Shown here: in pieces, positions 1 to 8,620 of the stretch | Layout: each line of letters begins with the position of its first letter | Numbering within the stretch: position 1 is the stretch's first letter | From: CAWCFV01 sp963794995 | GTDB taxonomy: Bacteria; Actinomycetota; Actinomycetes; JACCUZ01 | DNA: 64,000 nucleotides | Reading direction: 5' to 3' | Assembly (NCBI GenBank): GCA_963794995.1 | Contig: CAWCFV010000002.1 | Location: forward strand, 2,108,001 to 2,172,000 | Position numbers and translations under genes: made by a program | The notes under the pieces: model-generated | What the model was told of the DNA's origin: nothing | Database searches by the model: none | The model's input: only the letters and a program-made list of their open reading frames with translations

Positions 1-1001
1 CGTTCGTCCCGGTGCCGTCGGAGGCAGCGATGTCGGCGATGTCGGCGTCGACCATCAGCCGGGCCAGCTCCTCGGCGTGCGTGCCGGCGGTCCAGCCCAG
101 CTGCGCCGCCGCCCTCGCCGGGTCGCCTATCAGGGCGTCGACCTCGGCCGGCCGCTCGTACGCCGGGTCGTGCCGCACGTGGTCCTGCCAGTCCAGGCCG
201 GCGTGCGCGAACGCCGTGGCGGCGAAGTCGCGGACGGTCGTGCCGACCCCCGTGGCGAGCACGACGTCGTCGGGCGCGTCCTGCTGCAGCATCCGCCACA
301 TGCCCTCGACGTACTCCGGGGCATAGCCCCAGTCCCGCACGGCGTCGAGGTTGCCCAGGTACAGCTCGCGCTGCTGCCCGGCGGCGATCCGGGCCACCGC
401 CCGGGTGATCTTGCGCGTCACGAACGTCTCGCCTCGCCGCGGCGACTCGTGGTTGAACAGGATGCCGCTCACCGCGAACAACCCGTAGGCCTCGCGGTAG
501 TTGACGGTCACCCAGTGCGCGTAGAGCTTGGCGGCACCGTAGGGCGAGCGCGGGTGGAACACCGTGGTCTCGCTCTGCGGCGGCGGCGTCGACCCGAACA
601 TCTCCGACGTCGAGGCCTGGTAGAAGCGGCACTCGACGCCGGCGGCCCGGATCGCCTCCAGCAGCCGGATCGTCCCGACGGCGTCAGTCGACGCGGTGTA
701 CTCCGGCAGCTCGAAGGACACCTTGACGTGGCTCATCGCGCCCAGGTTGTAGACCTCGTCCGGGGAGATGTCGCGCACCAGGTTCACCAGGTTGACGCCG
801 TCGGTGAGGTCGCCGAAGTGCAGGAACAGCCGCCGGTGAGACTCGTGCGGGTCCTGGTAGATCCCGTCGATGCGCGCCGTGTTCAGGCTCGACGACCGGC
901 GGACCAGGCCGTGCACCTCGTAGCCCTTGGACAGCAGCAGCTCGGCGAGGTACGAGCCGTCCTGACCGGTGATGCCGGTGATCAACGCGGACCGCGCCAC
1001 T
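1..1001 (-). CDS. gmd: GDP-mannose 4,6-dehydratase, 3' end cut by window edge
   Basis: Converts GDP-mannose to GDP-4-keto-6-deoxymannose, the entry step to GDP-fucose, GDP-rhamnose and related sugars; cytoplasmic, NADP-dependent. The frame opens at a GTG preceded by GGAGG eight bases upstream and runs off position 1, so about 333 residues are visible. The N-terminus has the Rossmann motif GITGQDGSYL (residues 9-18), then the family signature LVRRSSSLNTARI (about 42-53), STSEMFG (about 130-136) and the catalytic YGAAK (Tyr154, Lys158). These are all standard for Gmd and place it firmly against other SDR sugar dehydratases. The usual partner (GDP-fucose synthase) is not in the window and may lie beyond the left edge. 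It is divergent from the GT2 gene at 1195, which suggests a shared promoter region between 1002 and 1194. Confidence 0.95.
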
Positions 1002-1194
1002 GCTCCGACCTCCGTCCGTGCTGGTGCCGTCGCCCGGCTGGCGCAGGGCGGTCCATTCCTACACCAGCGGCCGTCCGGCGACCGGTTGGCCAACCCGCAG
1101 CGTCGGGTGGAAGGCTGGCCCCGGCCTCGCCGTGGACGTCGGGCGCGCACGGACGACCGGTGGTCAGCGAGGCCGCGCGCCGTGAGGAGGAACG

Positions 1195-2235
1195 ATGGGG
1201 GACACCGCCCCGGCCCGGCTGGTCGTGGTCGTGCCGGCCCGCGACGAGGAGCCCCGGCTGGCCGCCTGCCTGAGCTCGCTGGCCGCCCAGGTCCCCCCGC
1301 CGCGGGTCCTCGTGTCCGACAACGCCTCGCAGGACGCCACCCGGGCGGTGGCCGAGTCGTTCGCCGACCGGCTCGACCTCACCGTGCGGACGACCGGTCC
1401 GCTGGGGCCCAGCGAGCACTTCGTGTCGGCGGGGCGGTGGGCGCTGACCGAGGAGCCGGACGCGGCTGCCTACGCGTTCCTCGCCGGCGACGACGAGTGG
1501 CTGCCGGGGTTCACCGACCACGCTCTGGCGGCACTCTCGGCCGACCCGGGCGTGGGAGCCGTCTTCCCCGCCTTCGTCTGGACCGGCGGTGACGACCCGG
1601 ACCGGCTGCTCGCGCCCTGCGGGTTCCCGCAGCCGGAGGCGCGGGCGAGGCAGCGGCGGGCACTGCTGCTGCCCGACCGCCGTGAGCTGGCCAACCTGGT
1701 CTACGGGGTCCTGCGCCGGGACGCCTTCCGTGACCTGGTCACCTCGTGGGAGCGCGGCGGCGACGCCTTCGCCGCCGACTACGCAGCGGCCTGGTGCCTG
1801 GTGGGCCGGCACCGCGTCGTGGCCGAGCCCGCTGCGGTCGGCCGCCGGCACGTGCGCCGCGGCGCCGACCTCGTCGAGCGGGTCGCGATCCGGCGCGGCA
1901 CCCGGACCGACCCGGTCTCGCAGGGGCTGGTCTACCTGCGCCTGAACCTGCGCGTGAACCGGCTGATCGGGCAGGCCCTCGCCGCTGCGGACCTCCAGGG
2001 TGCCGCACCGGCCGGCTGGCAGGTCCAGCTGCTGCGCGCACCGCAGTGGGTCGCCGGGGCCTGGCACCAGCTGGCCGGGCGCCGGCGGGCCTCAGGCGCG
2101 GCCGCCGCCCCCGTCGTCGGTGCGGGCGCCCCGGTCGCCGCCGAAGCGGGGCCGGACGGCGCTCATCAGGGCGAGGGCGGCGAGGACGGCGGCGAGGGGC
2201 GCGACGGTCGCGCGGAGCAGCGCACCGCCGGGTAG
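1195..2235 (+). CDS. GT2-family glycosyltransferase
   Basis: Family 2 (GT-A fold) glycosyltransferase of 346 residues. It starts at ATG after a good GAGGAGG site. The N-terminal core VVVPARDEEPRL (about 11-22) binds the nucleotide sugar; SDNASQD (41-47) and the LAGDDEW segment (Asp99/Asp100) supply the DXD-like metal site. The C-terminal part has no obvious membrane segment. The last 48 or so residues are Ala/Gly/Asp-rich and are encoded antisense to the convergent flippase gene; they look like run-on past the natural end of the enzyme. Donor and acceptor are unknown. Context (gmd, flippase, deoxysugar operon) says surface polysaccharide assembly. Confidence 0.85.
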   Translation: MGDTAPARLVVVVPARDEEPRLAACLSSLAAQVPPPRVLVSDNASQDATRAVAESFADRLDLTVRTTGPLGPSEHFVSAGRWALTEEPDAAAYAFLAGDDEWLPGFTDHALAALSADPGVGAVFPAFVWTGGDDPDRLLAPCGFPQPEARARQRRALLLPDRRELANLVYGVLRRDAFRDLVTSWERGGDAFAADYAAAWCLVGRHRVVAEPAAVGRRHVRRGADLVERVAIRRGTRTDPVSQGLVYLRLNLRVNRLIGQALAAADLQGAAPAGWQVQLLRAPQWVAGAWHQLAGRRRASGAAAAPVVGAGAPVAAEAGPDGAHQGEGGEDGGEGRDGRAEQRTAG

Positions 2236-3294
2236 CAGCAGCACCAGGACGAACGTGGCCGTCCCGGCTCCCCAGGACAGCGCGATGCGCGACCAGCGGT
2301 CCAGGGCGGCGAGGCTGGCCTGCTGCACCACGGCGACGAACATCGCGCTGCTGGCACCGGCGAGGACCGCGAGGGTTCCGGCGCCCAGCTCGTAGCGCGG
2401 GCCGAGGTACACCGTGAGCAGCCACGGGCCGGCGAGGGTGAAGACCGCGACGAAGGCGAGGCCGAGGGCGACCGCGGCCAGGTCGGCGCTGCGGCGCAGG
2501 TGGGTGAAGGTCCGCTCGTCGCCGTCCTCGACGCTCTGCGCCAGGTGCGCCAGCAGCGGGCTGAACGCCGCGGAGACGAACTGGGTGGGGATCCGGCTGA
2601 GGGTGACGGCTCCGGCGAAGGCGCCGAGCGTGTACGCGTCGACCCGGTCGATCCCCGCCAGCCAGGGGACCGAGCCGTTGTTGGCCAGCAGCGGGCCCAC
2701 CGACCCCACCAGCAGGTAGAGCAGCGGCCGGATGGCCGCCTCCGCACCCCGTAGCCGGGGCGGGGCCAGCCAGTGCCTGCACAGGACGCTGCCCACCGCG
2801 AGGCTGCCCGCGACGGCCGCGCAGCTCGTGACGGCCAGTGTCGTGACGCTGTCGGTGCCGGTGGCGACCAGGACGGCGGCCAGGCCGAAGCGCAGCACGC
2901 CGTCGGTGCCCAGCTGGGCGGCGATGGCCGGGAAGTTCCGGCGGCCGGTGGCCGCGCCCCGCTGCAGGGCCTGGGCCGCGGCCAGCGCGGTGAACACCGG
3001 CAGCAGCAGGGCGGCCCCCAGGTGGCCGGCGAACAGGCGCTCGGCCAGCCACGGGGCCACGGCGAGCTGCAGCACGCCGATGCCACCGACGACGACCGCG
3101 GAGCGCCCGGCGAGCAGCCCGGTGACCAGCCGCACGTCGCGGCCGGCCGCGAGGTCCCCTACGAGCAGCCGCGCGAGGTAGGCCTCGAACACCCCGAAGC
3201 TGGTGCCGACCAGCGTGGCGACCGTCCACCAGACGGCGAAGCCGGCGTACTCGGTCGCGCCGAGGGAGCGCGCCGTCAGGGCCATCATGGCCAC
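2092..3294 (-). CDS. Polysaccharide flippase (Wzx/MATE-like), start probably upstream
   Basis: Multi-spanning membrane protein of at least 400 residues with about 12 hydrophobic segments, in the style of the Wzx/MurJ superfamily that moves lipid-linked sugar units across the membrane. Given coordinates use the first conventional start (GTG at 3294), but the same frame continues upstream to about 3393 and encodes a further 33 residues. Those include TRRQLATGTAVVAAGLTVTG, which looks like the missing first half of transmembrane helix 1. No ATG, GTG or TTG exists there; a CTG at 3393 overlapping the stop of the preceding methyltransferase (CTGA) is the best candidate. It is the last gene of the minus-strand deoxysugar operon. 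Its 3' end overlaps the convergent GT2 gene by 144 bases. Confidence 0.85.
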   Translation of the reverse strand: MAMMALTARSLGATEYAGFAVWWTVATLVGTSFGVFEAYLARLLVGDLAAGRDVRLVTGLLAGRSAVVVGGIGVLQLAVAPWLAERLFAGHLGAALLLPVFTALAAAQALQRGAATGRRNFPAIAAQLGTDGVLRFGLAAVLVATGTDSVTTLAVTSCAAVAGSLAVGSVLCRHWLAPPRLRGAEAAIRPLLYLLVGSVGPLLANNGSVPWLAGIDRVDAYTLGAFAGAVTLSRIPTQFVSAAFSPLLAHLAQSVEDGDERTFTHLRRSADLAAVALGLAFVAVFTLAGPWLLTVYLGPRYELGAGTLAVLAGASSAMFVAVVQQASLAALDRWSRIALSWGAGTATFVLVLLLPGGALLRATVAPLAAVLAALALMSAVRPRFGGDRGARTDDGGGGRA

Positions 3295-3389
3295 CGTCCC
3301 GAGGCCGGTGACGGTGAGGCCGGCGGCGACGACGGCGGTCCCGGTGGCGAGCTGGCGCCGGGTCCCGCGGACCGGCGCCGGGTCCGGGG

Positions 3390-4187
3390 TCAGCTCGGCG
3401 ATGACGGCCCCGTGCGCCGGGCGATGCCGTCGCGGAACTCGGTCACGAGCGCCCGCCGGCTCCAGTCGGTGTCCAGTGCGAAGTCGTCGCGCTCATCGAG
3501 GAAGGCAGCCAGCGCCGTCGCCGGGTTGTCGCCGCGGTCCCAGGGCCGCGCGACGTAGTGGCCGGCCGGCAGCTCCTCGATGAGGGTGTCGGCCACCAGC
3601 ACCAGGCCGCCCACCGGCAGCAGCGGGGCGAGCCGGCGCAGCTCGCCCAGCACGTGCTCGTGGGTGTGGTTGCTGTCGAGGACCAGCACGGCCCGCTCGG
3701 CGTCGCCCAGGAACTCCCGGGTCGCCTCGACGGCCTGGTCGGAGGTCGAGTCGGCCTCGAGCAGCGTCACGCCCTCGGCGGCCGGGTGACCTGCCAGGGC
3801 CTGGTGGGTGTGCGCGAAGATCTGCAGGTCGATGCCCAGGACCGCGGGCTCCTGCCCGCAGAGCCGCATCAGGCTGGTGTCGAGCAGCATCGACCCGCCG
3901 CGTGCCACGCCGGTCTCGACGACCCGCTGCGGCCGGTAGCTCCAGAAGATCTCCTGGAGCACCATCACGTCGTCGGGCAGCCGGATGATCGGCACCCCCA
4001 GCCACTCCCACGTGTACGTGTAGTGGTGCCGGTCGGCCGCGACCTGCAGGTCGACCGCCTGCCCGCGCAGCCCGTCGTCCTGCGCCAGGGCGGCCCGCCA
4101 GCCGGTGCGGTCGCCGGCGAACTCGTCCGCGGCGGGCACGACGTCGTCGTGCGAGCGCTGCTGGTGGTCCTGCGTGGTCTCAGACAC
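3390..4187 (-). CDS. CmcI/rhamnosyl O-methyltransferase family protein
   Basis: A 265-residue protein of the cephalosporin hydroxylase (CmcI) family. Its characterised members include sugar O-methyltransferases acting on rhamnose and related deoxyhexoses. The start is GTG at 4187, overlapping the end of the upstream reductase by eight bases, with GGAG about ten bases before. Visible features: the family-typical YTWEWLG-IIRLPDD stretch, the SAM-binding segment VVETGVARGGSMLLD, VLGIDLQIFAHTH, the conserved LLEADSTSDQAVE and VLDSNHTHEHVLGEL (possible metal/catalytic residues), and LVLVADTLIEELP. A longer open frame reaching 4652 is only shadow of the upstream gene. The likely role is O-methylation of the deoxysugar made by this operon; hydroxylation is the less likely alternative. 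Confidence 0.85.
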   Translation of the reverse strand: MSETTQDHQQRSHDDVVPAADEFAGDRTGWRAALAQDDGLRGQAVDLQVAADRHHYTYTWEWLGVPIIRLPDDVMVLQEIFWSYRPQRVVETGVARGGSMLLDTSLMRLCGQEPAVLGIDLQIFAHTHQALAGHPAAEGVTLLEADSTSDQAVEATREFLGDAERAVLVLDSNHTHEHVLGELRRLAPLLPVGGLVLVADTLIEELPAGHYVARPWDRGDNPATALAAFLDERDDFALDTDWSRRALVTEFRDGIARRTGPSSPS

Positions 4188-4983
4188 CCTGGAACATCTC
4201 CTTCGTCCTGGACGGGGTCCAGCCATGGTCGCGCAGTCGGACGACGTCCGCCGCATCGTGCTGCTGGGAGGCCTGCGTGCCGGTCGGTGCGTGCTGCGGG
4301 CCGGGCTGCGCCGGGGCGCCCGGAGCCCAGGTGACCCCGAGCGCCCGGACCAGGTCGCTGACCGGCCGGACCTCGCCCGACCCCACCGCGACCGCGCCGG
4401 CCAGCCGGTGCCGGACCACGGTCCGCACGGCCTCGCCGACGTCGCCGGCGTGGACGAAGTCGTGCCGGCTGCCCGGTGTCCGGAGCCGGAGCGGCTCGCC
4501 CGTCTCCCGGGCGCGCAGGGCGTCCGCGACCAGCGCCGGACGGCGCCGCTCGGGGTCGACGACGTAGTACGGGCGGACCCAGCTGCAGGTCCCGGCCTCG
4601 ATGCGCGGGGTGAGCGCGCGCCGCAGCCGGGCCTTCGCCGCGGTGTAGGCATCGGGCGCGTCCAGCGCGTCGTCCACGCCGGTCCCGGTGCCGACGAACC
4701 ACGCGCCGCTGTCGGCGCACGCGTCGGCGAGCTCCTGCGACGCGGCCACCCACGCGTCGTTGCGCGCGTCGTCGCGGTACCCGGCCGTGCCGCTCGCGGT
4801 CCAGGCGAGGTGCACGACGACGGAGGGCCCGACCCGGGCGACGAGAGCGCGGGCCGCGCCGGGCGCGAGCAGGTCGGTGCTGCTGTCGACGGGCACCGGG
4901 TCGAGGTCGTCGGCCGTCCAGCCGGCCAGGACGTGGCGCCCGATCAGCCCGGTGGCCCCGGTGATCAGGGCGACGGCGGCCAC
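4180..4983 (-). CDS. NAD-dependent epimerase/dehydratase family sugar-nucleotide reductase
   Basis: A 267-residue extended SDR. The start chosen is GTG at 4983 because GGGAGG sits seven bases upstream and the Rossmann motif ALITGATGLIGRHVL begins right after (residues 5-19). The active-site tyrosine and lysine are in DAYTAAKARL. Conserved VHLAWTA and the GSRHDFVHAGDVGEAV segment are typical of nucleotide-sugar epimerases and reductases. It overlaps the RmlC-like gene by 19 bases and the CmcI-like gene by 8, so it is translated as part of the operon. By position in the pathway it most likely reduces the 4-keto group of a CDP-4-keto-6-deoxysugar; the exact reaction cannot be read from the sequence. 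Confidence 0.88.
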   Translation of the reverse strand: MAAVALITGATGLIGRHVLAGWTADDLDPVPVDSSTDLLAPGAARALVARVGPSVVVHLAWTASGTAGYRDDARNDAWVAASQELADACADSGAWFVGTGTGVDDALDAPDAYTAAKARLRRALTPRIEAGTCSWVRPYYVVDPERRRPALVADALRARETGEPLRLRTPGSRHDFVHAGDVGEAVRTVVRHRLAGAVAVGSGEVRPVSDLVRALGVTWAPGAPAQPGPQHAPTGTQASQQHDAADVVRLRDHGWTPSRTKEMFQGV

Positions 4984-5501
4984 GGCGGCGCCTCCCGGTC
5001 GCGCTCGGAGATCGCCGAGACCGGCAGGGGCCAGCGGATCCCGACGGTGGGGTCGGCCCAGGACAGGACGCGCGCGCTGCCAGGGTCGTACGGGGCGCTG
5101 ATCAGGTAGGTGAGCGACGTGTCGTCCTCGAGCGTCTGGTAGCCGTGGGCGACCCCGGCCGGCACGTGCAGGGCGTGCGGGCGCCCGGCCGAGAGCTCGA
5201 CGGCCACCCAGGTGCCGTACGTCGGCTCCGCCGGGCGCAGGTCGACGAGCACGTCGAGGACCGCGCCGTGGGTCACCCACAGCGTCTTCGCCTCCTCGTG
5301 CGGGGCGGCCTGGTAGTGCATGCCACGGACCGTGCCGGCCCGCCGGTTGGTCGCGACCGACACCTGCGCGACACCGGTGTCGGCACCCGCCGCGCGCAGG
5401 ACGTCGAGGTCGGCCACCCGGTGGAAGGTGCCGCGGTCGTCGGTGTGCACCTCGGGGTGCAGGAGCAGGACGCCGCGCAGCCCGAGCGGCTCGACCGGCA
5501 T
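4965..5501 (-). CDS. dTDP-4-dehydrorhamnose 3,5-epimerase (RmlC/RfbC) family protein
   Basis: A 178-residue cupin. Family members epimerise C3 and/or C5 of 4-keto-6-deoxy sugar nucleotides. Signature blocks are complete: TVRGMHYQ with the catalytic His, KTLWVTHGAVLDVLVDLR, HALHVPAGVAHGYQTL and the C-terminal DPTVGIRWPL. The start is ATG at 5501, sharing its A with the TGA of the C-methyltransferase gene (TGATG), so the two are coupled. Because rfbF/rfbG produce a CDP sugar, this enzyme probably acts on a CDP rather than dTDP substrate, much as NovW does in the noviose pathway with dTDP. No genes for the dTDP-rhamnose pathway (rmlA, B, D) occur here. Confidence 0.92.
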   Translation of the reverse strand: MPVEPLGLRGVLLLHPEVHTDDRGTFHRVADLDVLRAAGADTGVAQVSVATNRRAGTVRGMHYQAAPHEEAKTLWVTHGAVLDVLVDLRPAEPTYGTWVAVELSAGRPHALHVPAGVAHGYQTLEDDTSLTYLISAPYDPGSARVLSWADPTVGIRWPLPVSAISERDREAPPWPPSP

Positions 5502-6769
5502 CAGGCCAGCCGGCGCAGCTCGGGCACGGCCACCCAGACCCGCGCCTCCGGCAGCAGCTCGCCCACCAGCGGGACGATCTCGGCCGCGATGTTCCACGGC
5601 AGGACGAGGACGTCGCTCGCGCCGGTCGCCGGCAGCTCCGTCGGCGCCACGATCGGCGCGCCGGTCCCGGGCAGGAACCTGCCCTGCTTCTCGGGGCTGC
5701 CGTCCACGACGGCCACCAGGTCGTCGGCCTTCGCCGCGGCGGCGTTGAGCAGGGTGTTGCCCTTGGCGGCTGCGCCGTAGCCGGCCACCGTGTCGCCGGC
5801 GGCGTGCCGCTCGTCGAGCCACCGGCGAAGCCCCTCGGTCGTGGCGCGGCTGCGCGCCTCGAACGCCCGCCAGGTGGCCTCGTCGAGCAGCCCGCCGGCC
5901 AGCTCGCGGTCGATCGTCGCCGCGACCGAGGCCGTCGCCGGGCGGGCCCCGCGGCGCATGATCGTGTAGCGGTACGAGCCGCCGTGGGTGGCGAGGTCCT
6001 CGACGTCGACCAGCTCGAGGTCGTGCCGCTCGACGAGCCTGGCCACGGCGTGGGCGGACAGGTAGGAGTAGTGCTCGTGGTAGATCGTGTCGAACTGGGT
6101 CTCGTCGAGCAGGGTGAGGAAGGACGGGTTCTCGACCGTCACCACGGTCCGGTCGTCGCAGAGCACCGCGAAGCCCCCGACGAAGTCGTCGAGGTCGGGC
6201 ACGTGCGCCAGCACGTTGTTCGCGGCCACCAGCCGCGGGTGCCCGTGCGACGCGACGACGCTCCGGGCGGTCTCCCGGCCGAAGAACGCGGTCACCGTGT
6301 CGACCCCGCGGGACCTGGCGATCTCGGCCACGTTGGCCGCCGGCTCGACGCCGAGGACCGGCACCCCGAGGTCGAGGAACTGGCGCAGCAGGTAGCCGTC
6401 GTTGCTGGCGACCTCGACCACGAGCGACCCCTCGGCCGCCAGGGAGAGGTCGGCGTCCATCCGGGTCGCGTAGTCCTTGGCGTGCGCGAGCCACGAGGCG
6501 CTCACCGAGGAGAGGTAGGGGTAGTCCCCGAACAGCCGCTGCGGCAGGACGTACTCGCCGACCTGGCCGAGGCCGCAGGCCGGGCAGACCCGCAGGTGCA
6601 GCGGGAAGGCCACACCGTCGCCGGTGCCCTGGTGCGGCGTCGCCGGCAGCTCGTTGGCCAGCGGCTGCCGCCCCAGGTCGAGCACCGACACCAGGGGCTC
6701 GGCGGCGCAGGCCCGGCAGACCCGGGACCCTCGCGGCGTCAGCTCGTCGAGCCGGCCGTCATCGGTCAC
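5501..6769 (-). CDS. SAM-dependent C-methyltransferase acting on NDP-4-ketosugars
   Basis: A 422-residue protein with the three-part layout of the TylC3/EvaC/NovU sugar C-methyltransferases. An N-terminal zinc-binding domain has CRAC (about 18-21) and CPACG (about 63-67). A central SAM-binding domain has VVEVASNDGYLLRQF and VLGVEPAANVAEIA. The C-terminal Methyltransf_14-like domain contains YHEHYSYLS, GGSYRYTI and GYGAAAKGNTLLN. These enzymes add a methyl branch at C3 or C5 of a 4-keto-6-deoxyhexose. It starts with GTG overlapping the rfbG end by eleven bases, and its stop overlaps the RmlC-like start. It is the key indicator that the operon makes a branched sugar. Confidence 0.92.
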   Translation of the reverse strand: MTDDGRLDELTPRGSRVCRACAAEPLVSVLDLGRQPLANELPATPHQGTGDGVAFPLHLRVCPACGLGQVGEYVLPQRLFGDYPYLSSVSASWLAHAKDYATRMDADLSLAAEGSLVVEVASNDGYLLRQFLDLGVPVLGVEPAANVAEIARSRGVDTVTAFFGRETARSVVASHGHPRLVAANNVLAHVPDLDDFVGGFAVLCDDRTVVTVENPSFLTLLDETQFDTIYHEHYSYLSAHAVARLVERHDLELVDVEDLATHGGSYRYTIMRRGARPATASVAATIDRELAGGLLDEATWRAFEARSRATTEGLRRWLDERHAAGDTVAGYGAAAKGNTLLNAAAAKADDLVAVVDGSPEKQGRFLPGTGAPIVAPTELPATGASDVLVLPWNIAAEIVPLVGELLPEARVWVAVPELRRLA

Positions 6770-7859
6770 GGTGGGTCCCCCCGATCGTCGCGGTGTAGTC
6801 GCCCAGCTGCTGGGAGACCAGGTCGGCGGCCGGGCGACCGCCCAGCTCCTCGGCGTACCACTCGAGCGTGAGCTCGACGCCGCGGCGCCAGTCGAGCAGG
6901 CTGGCCCAGCCCAGCGCCTCGGCCGCGGCCGCGGAGTCGAGGGTCAGCTCACCGGTCTCGTGGTAGCGGGCGCCCTCGGGCACGACAGAGGCCGGCGCGG
7001 GCGGGTCGCCCCCCAGCCGGGACCAGCAGCCGGCCGCGTGGTCGAGCACCTCGGCGACGGTCACCGCCTGGTGCCCGGCCGGGCCGAAGTTCAGCGCCGG
7101 GGGCAGGTCGGCGCCGGTGGCCAGCGCCTCGGCGTAGACCAGGTAGCCGCGCAGCGGCTCCAGGACGTGCTGCCAGGGGCGGACGCCCGCCGGGTTGCGC
7201 AGCTCCACCGGACGGCCGGCCCGCCACGCGCGCACGAGGTCGGGGAGCAGGCGGTCCCCGGCCCAGTCGCCGCCGCCGATGACGTTGCCGGCGCGGGCGG
7301 TCGCCGTCGCCACCGGCCCGGGCGGCCAGGAGGACACGACCAGCTCGCAGGCCGCCTTGCTCGCGGCGTAGGGGTCGTGCCCGCCGAGCGCGTCGCCCTC
7401 GCGGTGCGGTCCCGGCTGCCGGGGGTCGTAGACCTTGTCGGTCGTGACGACCAGCGCCGCCGTCGCGGACGGCATCCGGCCCAGCGCATCGAGCACCTGG
7501 GCCGTGCCCAGCACGTTGGTCCGGAACGTGGCGGCCGGCTCGGCGTAGCCCACCGCGACCAGCGGCTGGGCCGCCAGGTGCAGGACGACCTCGGGGTCGA
7601 AGTCGGCGGCCGCCTCGACCCAGCGGTCGGTGGCCACGTCGGCGCGGACGTCGGTGACACCCTCCGGCGCGAGCTGCTCCCACAGCGACGGGTCCGACGG
7701 CGGCTCGGGCAGGGACACCCCGAGCACCTCGGCGCCCAGGTCGCGCAGCCAGCAGGTGAGCCAGGCGCCCTTGAAGCCGGTGTGGCCGGTGACCAGGACC
7801 CGGCGACCGGTCCAGAACTGCCGGCTCGGGAGGGCACCTCCGGGCGGGGCGTCGGTCAC
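6759..7859 (-). CDS. rfbG: CDP-glucose 4,6-dehydratase
   Basis: A 366-residue extended SDR that converts CDP-glucose to CDP-4-keto-6-deoxyglucose. The N-terminus carries RVLVTGHTGFKGAWL, the hallmark of RfbG, followed by HLAAQPLV and VVTTDKVYD. The catalytic tetrad region is DPYAASKAACE, and ARAGNVIGGGDWAGDRL and LRNPAGVRPWQHVLEPL are near-diagnostic for this enzyme. The start is GTG overlapping the TGA of rfbF (GTGA). An alternative reading of a much longer open frame reaching 10271 is spurious. It works directly after RfbF and supplies the substrate for the epimerase and C-methyltransferase encoded just downstream. Confidence 0.96.
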   Translation of the reverse strand: MTDAPPGGALPSRQFWTGRRVLVTGHTGFKGAWLTCWLRDLGAEVLGVSLPEPPSDPSLWEQLAPEGVTDVRADVATDRWVEAAADFDPEVVLHLAAQPLVAVGYAEPAATFRTNVLGTAQVLDALGRMPSATAALVVTTDKVYDPRQPGPHREGDALGGHDPYAASKAACELVVSSWPPGPVATATARAGNVIGGGDWAGDRLLPDLVRAWRAGRPVELRNPAGVRPWQHVLEPLRGYLVYAEALATGADLPPALNFGPAGHQAVTVAEVLDHAAGCWSRLGGDPPAPASVVPEGARYHETGELTLDSAAAAEALGWASLLDWRRGVELTLEWYAEELGGRPAADLVSQQLGDYTATIGGTHRDR

Positions 7860-8620
7860 GCGGGCGCCCAGGGTGCGGCCCCGCCGTCCCACAGGCGGTT
7901 GAGCTCGTCGCGGTCCCGCAGGGTGTCCATCGGCATCCAGAAGCCGTCGTGGCCGTAGGCCGAGAGCTGTCCGCGGGTCGCGAGGGTGGCGAGCGGCTCG
8001 GCCTCGAAGGTGCAGTCGTCGCCGGTGAGCAGATCGAGGACCGCGGGCTCCAGGACGAAGAACCCGCCGTTGATCCGGTCCTGGGACTCGACCGGCTTCT
8101 CGCGGAACCGGGTGACCATCCCGTCCGCGATCTCCAGCGCGCCGAACCGGGGCGCGGGGTGCACGGCGGTCACGGTGGCCAGGGCGTCCTGCTGCCGGTG
8201 GTGCGCGACCAGCGCGTCCAGGTCGACGTCGGCGACGCCGTCGCCGTAGGTCAGCAGGAAGGTCGAGTCGAGCATCGGCGCCAGCCGTCGCAGGCGACCG
8301 CCGGTCATGGTCGCCTCGCCGGTGTCGACCAGCGTCACCCGCCAGTCCTCGGCGTGCGAGGACAGCACCGTCTGCCCGCCGGTGGCGAGGTCGACGGTGA
8401 AGTCGCTCGCGTGCACCCGGTAGTTCGCGAAGAACTCCTTGATGACGTAGCCCTTGTAGCCGCAGGCGACGACGAAGTCCTTGTGCCCGAAGGACGCGTA
8501 GTGGCGCATGATGTGCCAGAGGATCGGCCGCCCCCCGATCGCGACCATCGGCTTCGGGATCGCGTGGGTCTCCTCCGAGAGCCGCGTGCCGCGGCCACCC
8601 GCGAGGATCACGACCTGCAT
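7856..8620 (-). CDS. rfbF: Glucose-1-phosphate cytidylyltransferase
   Basis: Makes CDP-glucose from CTP and glucose-1-phosphate, the first dedicated step of the CDP-deoxysugar branch. The nucleotidyltransferase signature VVILAGGRGTRLSEET is at the N-terminus, followed by KPMVAIGGRPILWHIM, FVVACGYKGYVIKEFF, LLTYGDGVADVDL, FREKP and GGFFVLEP, all characteristic of RfbF. Three starts are possible in frame (GTG 8626, ATG 8623, ATG 8620). The AGGGAA site lies immediately before 8626 and about eight bases before 8620, so 8620 is preferred. It is the first gene of the deoxysugar operon. Confidence 0.96.
   Translation of the reverse strand: MQVVILAGGRGTRLSEETHAIPKPMVAIGGRPILWHIMRHYASFGHKDFVVACGYKGYVIKEFFANYRVHASDFTVDLATGGQTVLSSHAEDWRVTLVDTGEATMTGGRLRRLAPMLDSTFLLTYGDGVADVDLDALVAHHRQQDALATVTAVHPAPRFGALEIADGMVTRFREKPVESQDRINGGFFVLEPAVLDLLTGDDCTFEAEPLATLATRGQLSAYGHDGFWMPMDTLRDRDELNRLWDGGAAPWAPA

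Noticed and set aside
77..1273. Plus-strand 398-codon frame at the left edge
   Set aside because: It is antisense to gmd, whose full set of SDR motifs is on the minus strand.
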